From Trichomonas vaginalis G3 (lineage: Eukaryota; Parabasalia; Trichomonadida; Trichomonadidae), in assembly GCF_026262505.1 (NCBI RefSeq), contig NC_067204.1:21979300-22043299 (forward strand): 64,000 bases of DNA, read 5' to 3'. The notes under the pieces were generated by a model that saw only the letters and a list, made by a program, of their open reading frames with translations, searched no databases and was not told where the DNA came from. The first letter of the stretch is position 1; every line of letters begins with the position of its first letter. Below, in pieces: positions 56,905-64,000 of the stretch. The position numbers and the translations under genes are program-made.

Positions 56905-58146
56905 TTAATCTTGAAGAATCCTCACTGTTGGTCTTCTTCTTCCCGCTAATGTTGCCTTCCTATAAACATTCTGTTCTGGTGGTGGAACATAAACTTCATC
57001 ATCAGTTAACTTCGGCTTAACAATATCATCATCCGTAGCCTGTGAAGATATCTTGACTGTTTGAGATCTCCTAGGAACTGCTGCAAGACTTGTTGCTTCT
57101 TGTTTCTTTGGTTTCTCAGGAGGTTTGGCGATCTTGAATTCTGTTTGTGAAACTGCAATGTTCTTGAGCATGTTGATTATAGATGAGTTGCCTGATTTCT
57201 TGAGGCAGTCGATGAAAAACTTGAGATCTTGGGCACCAACGGCATCTCCGTAAAATTCAGCGTATCCGCTGCGGCTCGAGTAAACATTATCATGCTGTTC
57301 GGAAAGTATTGGTGGTGGTGGACGTTTCGGACGATTGACAATGCTCATTTGCATGTTTGCTTGCGGTACATATTGAATGCACTTGAATTTCATGCGCTCT
57401 TTATTTCGGGACATGAGATTAACAACATGGCTCCATTTCAATGGTGGAACCATCAATGCGAGTATGTCTTCTGGATCGCAATTGTATCGATCAATATTTT
57501 CGATGCCTTCGAAGATTTCCTCGAAGTGGATGATCATGTCTTCAAGTACGTGAACAACAAGTACTGACTGGTTTAATGCATCCGGTGAATCTGGACGATC
57601 ACTTGAAATCAAGTTTGGACCAAAGCAAACAGCGATATTCTTTGCGGGCATTTGATTCTCATCATCGTGCTTTGAAACTTCATTAAGGTATTTAATTAAG
57701 AAGCAGAGTGTGTGATATCTTCCTGGATCTAATTTCTTAAGTAAGTTTTTAAGTTCGGAAATAACTTTTGGTGTTTGTTGAATACGTGCAATCTCAATTA
57801 TGCTGTTATAAAGGCGAAACGGAATGATTGGATCAATTGTTGCCATTGCACGGAAATACCTCTTTAAAGTAGTTGCAATAGTATGTACATTGGAATATGG
57901 TGTCCAATCCTGTATTCTTCCGTTATCAATTACTTCAATAAGCTCTTTAATTTGCCTATCGGAACCATTTAGACGGAAAACACCTTCAACGCGCTCGGCA
58001 CCAAGCTGTTTAAGAACTGCAATCAGATCTGAAACAATGAATGGGATTTTTCCCTGATAAGCTTCTGGTGGTTGCTGCCAGAAATGCGCCTTGAAAACTT
58101 CCACTTCACTCATTATGATTTTTGACAAAAAATCAGGTTTTCGCAT
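56905..58146 (-). CDS. RhoGAP-domain protein
   Basis: 413 residues from the ATG at 58144-58146; a later Met codon (58111-58113, MSEVEVF) is also possible. The RhoGAP domain covers about residues 33-205: arginine finger R58 in VEGVFRLNGSD, a K-x-x-x-R block (TLKRYFRAMATIDPIIPFRL), and N170 in the NIAVCFGPNLISS motif. All catalytic residues are present, so it should speed GTP hydrolysis by Rho/Rac GTPases, which shape the actin cytoskeleton. The C-terminal half has a Pro-rich stretch (NRPKRPPPPILSEQ) that could bind SH3-like partners and a basic tail (GRRRPTVRILQD). No other domain recognised. Confidence 0.93.
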   Translation of the reverse strand: MRKPDFLSKIIMSEVEVFKAHFWQQPPEAYQGKIPFIVSDLIAVLKQLGAERVEGVFRLNGSDRQIKELIEVIDNGRIQDWTPYSNVHTIATTLKRYFRAMATIDPIIPFRLYNSIIEIARIQQTPKVISELKNLLKKLDPGRYHTLCFLIKYLNEVSKHDDENQMPAKNIAVCFGPNLISSDRPDSPDALNQSVLVVHVLEDMIIHFEEIFEGIENIDRYNCDPEDILALMVPPLKWSHVVNLMSRNKERMKFKCIQYVPQANMQMSIVNRPKRPPPPILSEQHDNVYSSRSGYAEFYGDAVGAQDLKFFIDCLKKSGNSSIINMLKNIAVSQTEFKIAKPPEKPKKQEATSLAAVPRRSQTVKISSQATDDDIVKPKLTDDEVYVPPPEQNVYRKATLAGRRRPTVRILQD

Positions 58147-59816
58147 TTTAAACAAACAAAATTTATTTCAAAAATATGATTGTTATAAATATCTATTTAT
58201 TATCTGAATCTTATGTAAACTATTCAAAATATGTCACATTTTTATATAAATTACATCATTGAAGGGATATGATGCTTTGATAGCCATAGTAAATAGCTCC
58301 TCTTTTAAACATAAATTTAACTAAGTGAGTTCTATATATCTCATGAAGTATGCATTCATATAAAACAAATTTATAAAAAAAGATAATAATTTTGTAATAT
58401 TTATGCATATAAGTAAAGCACAGATGAGACTAGAAGTATTTAATGCTAAAATTTAAAGCAATTACTATATTTATGAATTTATATACTGCGAGATAAAAAA
58501 TCATTTAAATTTACAATATTTCTGTTTGTAAATAATGCTCATCCCTTTGCTAATTCAATATGTTGAATTTCATTAAATTATTTAGGAATTTGAAAATTTA
58601 TCTAAATTTTGGTTATATTCAGTTTTTAGCATGAAGTTTGGAAGTATACTAGCTAAGTAAAGTAATGCCATAAGAATTATACGACTGATCAAAGGGCAGA
58701 TTATTGAAGAGAAAGGTGACCAAACTATTTTTTGAAAGTCCGCCATAACTTTAATGGTACTATTTCAGCGTGTACAATGAATACAAAAATTCTAAGAGTG
58801 CCACATAAAATAGTACTTTAGACTTGAGTTAATGCTACCAAGCAAATGTTAAAAAGATGACTTTAGTGTTTTGATAATCAAAGATTAAAATCATTATTGT
58901 CTAAATCAATAATCATAACGACAGAAGTTAATGTTTTTTCATAAGTGCTTTAAATCCACTTTTAAAAGTATACCTCAAAAATCAAAATATCAAAAAAAAA
59001 TTGGCCGATAGGTTTGGCTTTAATTTTTGTCTGCTTTTATGATTTGATATGGATGTTATAATTTTAAAAGTTGAGCCAAATTCACCAATAGATTTTTGAG
59101 ATTTGCAAATACTCAATAATTTTCAGCGTGTTATCTTTTATTAAAAGAACTATTTGGTTTCAGTATCATATAAATTGATATTTACTTTCTATTTGAACCT
59201 TCATTTAGCTAATGATTTAATAATACAGATTTCATCTAGTCCTTATAAGAGAATTTTGAATTTGTTATAATAAAAAAACAAACAGATATAGCTTACACTT
59301 CTATAATAAAGATACCTTTTATAGAAATCAGTATGAAATGTGTTTTGGCTTATTGGAAGCATATCAGACAGAATCGCCATAATCAAAAAATCTATATACC
59401 CAATAAGTAATAAATTTGTCGATATAAATTTTCCATAAAATTAGTTTTTAGTCTGATCTTAAAATAAATTTAATTTTTTATAAAAAAAATCACATTTAAA
59501 AGTATCTTTTTAGTAGCTCGAAATCCTGTTGGTGGATTTCGGGCGTACTTCAAAATAAGCTTTTCTTCTACATATGCAAGCTATATTTTAAATATGGAGC
59601 AAATCGGATCGGCGAAAGGAGTTTAGTTACCTTTATTGAAGAGTAAAATGTTAATCAAAGTGGTATTCATTAAGTTATGATTTCAAAGAAAATCAATTGA
59701 GTAGATGATTGCAAAGGTAAAATGCCCGTAAATTTGCGAAATCAGGTATTTCAAAAGGAAAGAAATTTTGGAGCCTGACACTTTTATTTAATAACCGACT
59801 TTTTTTATTTAGAGAA
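58147..59816. other. Long AT-rich non-coding stretch with one hairpin
   Basis: No gene found in 1.67 kb. The only clear structure is a GC-richer hairpin at 59516-59544 (separate entry). The region is upstream of both RhoGAP and IFT56, which are divergent. Confidence 0.6.
59516..59544. repeat. Hairpin with an 11-bp stem
   Basis: GCTCGAAATCC (59516-59526) and GGATTTCGGGC (59534-59544) pair with one G-T wobble around the loop TGTTGGT. It is unusual for its GC content in this AT-rich region. Confidence 0.7.
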
Positions 59817-61493
59817 ATGTTTGTCGGAGGAAGGTCGAAGAAGCAAATCCAAATCAATCAGGTTCCAACCGAAGCCGCAGCTCCTGTCCCAGAAACGAAT
59901 GAGCAAAGTATTTTGGAATCAATTGCAAATCGTGATTATAGTGGAGCAGCAACATTCATTGATTTTCTTCACAAAGAGCTAAATCAGCCTTATACAAAAG
60001 AACTTCAACTTTGGCACGGTTATTGCCTCTTTCATTCAGGCCAATATGAAGATGCGATTGAAATTTACAAAGGTTTGTTAGAAAGTGATCCAGATGATAC
60101 TACTGTCAATCTCTATATTTCATCTTGTGAGTTTTACTTAAGAGATTTTGATGCAGCAAAGCAGTATGCCGAAAAAGGTCCATCTTGTGATTATAAGACA
60201 AGACTTCTTTTCCACATTGCTCAGCAAACAAATGATGACGATGCCTTATATAAAACACATTCCCAGTTACTTGGTACATTACAGAATCAGCTTTCTCTTG
60301 CTGCAATTCATTATATCCGTTCTCACTATCAAGATGCTATTGACATTTACCAAAAGCTTCTTCTTGATCACCCTGATTATCTTGCATTAAATGTTTATAT
60401 AGCTATGTGCCTATTTAAGCTAGATAAGCATGAAGAATCAAATAACTCTGTTGATCAATATCTTCAATACAATTCTGATTCTGCTGTCGCCTTGAACCTT
60501 AAGAGCTGCGATTATCTCAAACTTTACGATCCAAATACTGCCGAATCGCAATTATTACAAATTCGCAAATTCAGTTCAGCAACATACGGCTTTGTTGATT
60601 CTCTTATCAATCATAACCTATGTATATTCCATAACGGCGACGATGGCTTCACAATCTTACCAAAACTTGTCGGAATTATTCCACAAGCCCAGCAAAACCT
60701 CGCAATTCTTTATTTACGCGAATCCAACTCTACAGAAGCCTTCAACATGCTTCAGGACTTCCAGCCTCTTGATTTAAGCGAATCTGTCCTCAAAGCAACC
60801 GTAGATCTTGCTTACGGCCAACAATCCGGTGATGTCAATTTAATCACGAGTGCCAATGAGGTATTTAAAGAGTTCGGCAACCTCGATGACTTCAAGGATA
60901 CTATACAAGGCCGCCAAGCCCTCGCAACCAACAAATTCATCGAACAAGAATGGGATACAGTCATGAAAGTGCTGCAATATGTTGAAGAATACCTCAAAGA
61001 TACCGATGAGTTCAATTACAACAAAGCCATGACATTGGCGCAATTAAATAGATTCGCAGAAGCCGAAAGATACTTCCTATTAATCCAGAACCCTGCTTAT
61101 CTTCGCGAATTGAACTATACATCATGGTTGTGCATGTGTTACATCATGAACAAGAAACCAGAAAAAGCTTGGGACATTTACACGCAATGCACAGCTCCTG
61201 ATGACGCAAAAACAATTTTGCAGATCATTTCTTCGGAATGCTACAGCCAAAGTATGTTCTACTTCGCTATGAAGGCCTACTACATCCTCTATGGTTATGA
61301 AATGAATGACGAAATGAAGAGAGGAATGATTGCAAGCGCTGTCGGAGTTTTCAGAAACATTTTGTCAAGAAAAGAAGAGCCAGATAAAATTAATGAAATT
61401 TACGACTGCTTGGCTAACGAGAAAGACGCAGAACAAATACTCCAAACCATACAGAACTACGTCGAAACATCTGGAGAATTTGATGCTGCTTGA
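59817..61493 (+). CDS. IFT56: Intraflagellar transport protein IFT56 (TTC26/DYF-13)
   Basis: 558 residues, nearly the same as human IFT56 (554). TPR helices run through the protein (ELQLWHGYCLFHSGQYEDAI, YKGLLESDPDDTTVNLYISS, HPDYLALNVYIAMCLFKLDK). The late block YTSWLCMCYIMNKKPEKAWD, then QIISSECYSQSMFYFAMKAY, then MKRGMIASAVGVFRNILSRK follows the order of the conserved C-terminal region of IFT56. It is part of IFT-B and carries motility-related cargo into flagella. The first ATG, at 59817, follows a T-rich leader ending TTTAGAGAA. Codon use is slightly GC-richer in the last third. Confidence 0.93.
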   Translation: MFVGGRSKKQIQINQVPTEAAAPVPETNEQSILESIANRDYSGAATFIDFLHKELNQPYTKELQLWHGYCLFHSGQYEDAIEIYKGLLESDPDDTTVNLYISSCEFYLRDFDAAKQYAEKGPSCDYKTRLLFHIAQQTNDDDALYKTHSQLLGTLQNQLSLAAIHYIRSHYQDAIDIYQKLLLDHPDYLALNVYIAMCLFKLDKHEESNNSVDQYLQYNSDSAVALNLKSCDYLKLYDPNTAESQLLQIRKFSSATYGFVDSLINHNLCIFHNGDDGFTILPKLVGIIPQAQQNLAILYLRESNSTEAFNMLQDFQPLDLSESVLKATVDLAYGQQSGDVNLITSANEVFKEFGNLDDFKDTIQGRQALATNKFIEQEWDTVMKVLQYVEEYLKDTDEFNYNKAMTLAQLNRFAEAERYFLLIQNPAYLRELNYTSWLCMCYIMNKKPEKAWDIYTQCTAPDDAKTILQIISSECYSQSMFYFAMKAYYILYGYEMNDEMKRGMIASAVGVFRNILSRKEEPDKINEIYDCLANEKDAEQILQTIQNYVETSGEFDAA

Positions 61494-62342
61494 AATTTCT
61501 ATTAGTTATATATGTTTTAAAATATTGTTTTATTATTTATCATTTTCTTTGTTTTTTATATACACACCTGAATTTACTCTTTTATTTGGACACACATAAA
61601 TTTTAATTCAGTCAAAATCCATTAGATTACTTCTTAATTTATTGTACAATATCTCGAAAAATACTTATTATTTGAAAAAAAGTTATCGATAATGATATAT
61701 ATCCTGTATGGAGTCTCTTTTTATCTATGAAAACCAGATAATGCCCTTTAATTGTTATTTTCAAAATTAGGTGACAAATCAAATAAAATATAATTTTAAC
61801 AATAATAATTATGGGCAACAGGAGAGATTGAGAATATAGAAGTAATTCATCATGTGAAACTTTCCTTTTTGATTTTTCTTTCAAAATTTGGAAAATTGTG
61901 AAATTACATTTATAAATTTATGATTAACATGATAATTCTCAACATCTACAGTTTCATATAAAATTTGAGAATTTAGCAAAAAATAAACTTTTCAAATATT
62001 TCAATGTTTTACTACATTTTTGAGAGACTTCTCAAAATTTTATTCACAAGAAAAATCAGTATTATTCATTTTATATTATGTCACATTAATATTTTTGTGA
62101 ATCACAAAAAATTCTTTCAAAAATGGCTGCATAAAATAATATTTTAAATTTGGTTGATAGAAGTGATAGATTTGAAATATCAGATAAAAATTTAATTGAG
62201 CAAAGTCCGTCTCAAAACTTTCCCTGATATAATGAATCGAAACCTATACATGTATCACAAATCAGTTGATTTGGGATTCCCAAAAAATAAAAAAATAATT
62301 GAAATTAATTTTTTTTTTAATTGTTTCAGTATTAGATAAAAT
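61494..62342. other. Intergenic DNA, nothing seen
   Basis: AT-rich; no gene on either strand. Short frames (e.g. 61639-61884 minus, 62262-62462 minus) are unconvincing. Confidence 0.55.
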
Positions 62343-64000
62343 ATGAGTTCTGATTCCTATGATGATTATTACTATTCTAGTGAGCCAAGTAGCACAACAG
62401 TTATTGGGCCAGATGATATTAATCCTGAGGCTGCTCCTAGAAAGAAAGTTTATGAGGAACAAAAACCCAGAAAAAGGCAGAAATCATATCCAATTCCATG
62501 CATAGTATTACTTGAATTCATTCTTCCTATATGCTATGTAATCAACTCAATGACTACTGAAGGCGTAATGTTTTTGCCATTACAAACTTAACAAAAACAT
62601 CAATTACGGGTCACAAAATTATTTTATCTATTGAACTCGTTTATAATATTATACTTCTTGGTCTTGCCTCATCCATCGGAATGAGTGAAGATGAAGATTC
62701 AAAAATTGTTCAAATAATGGGTTTAGACTTTAATAACTATGTTGCAAAAGACGCAAGATTAACAATTGGTATAAGCGTTGTCGCCATTATTTTAGAAATT
62801 GCCTCTGCAATCTTATTATTTAAGACAAAACCTGAAATAATGCTTGAGCGCAGAGCCAAAATATATTCATCCATGGCGTGGATCTTTGCTTCGGACTTTA
62901 TTTGGACATTTTGCCTTGCAGTTATGGGAGCAGTTCAAATGTTCATGGAAATTGTGGCGGTCAGCTATTGTTTTGTTCCTTTGCTTGCATATATCCTATA
63001 CATATCAATTACAATGGGTTTATTTGGCAGACCTTTTGTTCATCAATATATTCTTATTGTGATTTACGTATATGCAATTTTATTCTCTCTATTCATCTTC
63101 TATACAACATCCCCACTTGGAAAACTCTATCCGATTATCGGTTCCACTAATAGTCAGAAACTACATCAGTCATCATATTTCCAAAAGTATGCTCCATTAA
63201 GTTTAGCCGTTAATGTTATTCAAATATGGTTTTCAGTCCAGTTGTGTTTCGTTTTCAAGCGTTCAAAGCCAAAAATACCTCATGTCCTTGTTACGTTATC
63301 AGATATCTTACTGGTTTTCTCATTTGTTGCTGTTTTAGTATATTCTGTTTTCTTCCCATGCTACATTGCTGGTGTTTGGGAGCTTATTGTTTTCTTAGCA
63401 TGCTTCTTTTCACTCAATGCATCTCGCAAATTCTTCTTCAGACTACTTTCTGTCATTCACAATGTTCTTTTCAGTGCAATATACGTAACATGTTTGAATT
63501 TATTCTATTCTGCAGAAAAAGCAGAGAAAAGTGTACCAGATTTATTTGTAAAAGTTTTACAACCGATCGGTTTTTATCACTTTTACAAGAAAGGCGTTGA
63601 AGCAGAAAGCAAAAACAGGGAGTTCATGTTTGTTCTCCTTGGTTTCCTTTTGACATCAATTTTAGCTCAAATCGGTAGAGTTGTTCACTTCAAACCTCCA
63701 AAGCACCATGAAAATGAAGAAGGTGTTGAGTTGAATGACATCATTGATGAGCCAAAAAAGAAGAAAAAGAAAGAGCCAGGAGTTGTTTTGAAGTTCATCA
63801 TCAGAATTGCAACAATTATCAAGAATATTGTTGTATTTATCTTCAAGAATTTATCAGTTGGAGCCGTCGTTGTTTTAGGTATCACATACGGATATCAAGA
63901 AAATCAGTATTGTTTCAATGGTATTTGTGCATTAATTCTTATCACTAATGTTCTTGGTTTATTCCATTGCCCAATCTTTTATTTCATTATGTTCCTTACA
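62343..64000 (+). CDS. Multi-pass membrane protein, cut by window edge, one frame break
   Basis: Starts at ATG 62343 with a polar N-terminus rich in Ser, Asp and Tyr (MSSDSYDDYYYSSEPSSTTV), then the first membrane helix (YPIPCIVLLEFILPICYVIN). At a run of five T (62571-62575) the reading must change frame; from 62576 another frame stays open to the end of the window (about 475 codons), with about 12 more membrane helices (e.g. LTIGISVVAIILEIASAILL, FMFVLLGFLLTSILAQIGRV) and a cytosolic loop rich in Lys (DEPKKKKKKEPG). A real one-base indel or a sequencing error are both possible. The helix pattern and long size recall Piezo-type channels, but this is a weak guess; no signature was found. Confidence 0.7.

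Noticed and set aside
57229-58057. Plus-strand frames of 77-112 codons
   Set aside because: Shadows of the RhoGAP gene on the opposite strand.
62844-63885. Separate small genes near the right edge
   Set aside because: They overlap the long open frame of the membrane protein in other frames and look like shadows.

Overview
The window looks like parabasalid (trichomonad) nuclear DNA, most like Tritrichomonas foetus. It is very AT-rich and its genes are intronless and uninterrupted on both strands. It carries a long Maverick/Polinton and a Mutator-like transposon, and a flagellate gene set (HYDIN, IFT56, a tubby-like protein) together with COMMD, RhoGAP, TKL kinase and PPP phosphatase genes. 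The species is inferred from style and content.

Layout. 1-2978 is host sequence with a 101-bp direct repeat, one unrecognised gene and a decayed gene on the other strand. 2979-25389 is one Maverick/Polinton (22.4 kb) with 138-bp terminal inverted repeats (TIRs, 5 mismatches) and an apparent 5-bp target duplication (ATTTT). It carries an intact protein-primed PolB, a major-capsid candidate, a jelly-roll minor-capsid candidate, a FtsK/HerA-type packaging ATPase, an rve integrase, a collagen-like/tail-collar fibre, a KilA-N gene next to a GIY-YIG-like gene, and many small unknown genes. Several parts are broken (roughly a dozen or more breaks in all), so it is treated as a fossil. The Maverick sits about 10 bp before the start codon of a decayed MULE transposase (25400-27260), so the two elements are nested.

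27261-64000 is host territory: unknown genes at 30.2, 31.2-33.0 and 34.6 kb; a HAD phosphatase; a tubby-like protein; a 3035-residue HYDIN homologue with the central adenylate-kinase-like P-loop; a frame-broken unknown gene; a TKL kinase with a helical-repeat tail; a PP1-like phosphatase; a CS-domain/Sel1 tail-anchored protein; a COMM-domain-only protein; a RhoGAP; IFT56; and a multi-pass membrane protein that runs off the right edge.

The most unusual signals are in the Maverick's non-coding DNA. There is a perfect 130-bp internal inverted repeat, better conserved than the terminal repeats. A family of six palindromic GGTTAGATCTAACC blocks sits after genes. A shared promoter-like block precedes several genes, and an RTGARGTCRT motif recurs. 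In host DNA, structured hairpins stand out at 47.4-47.6 kb and 59.5 kb.
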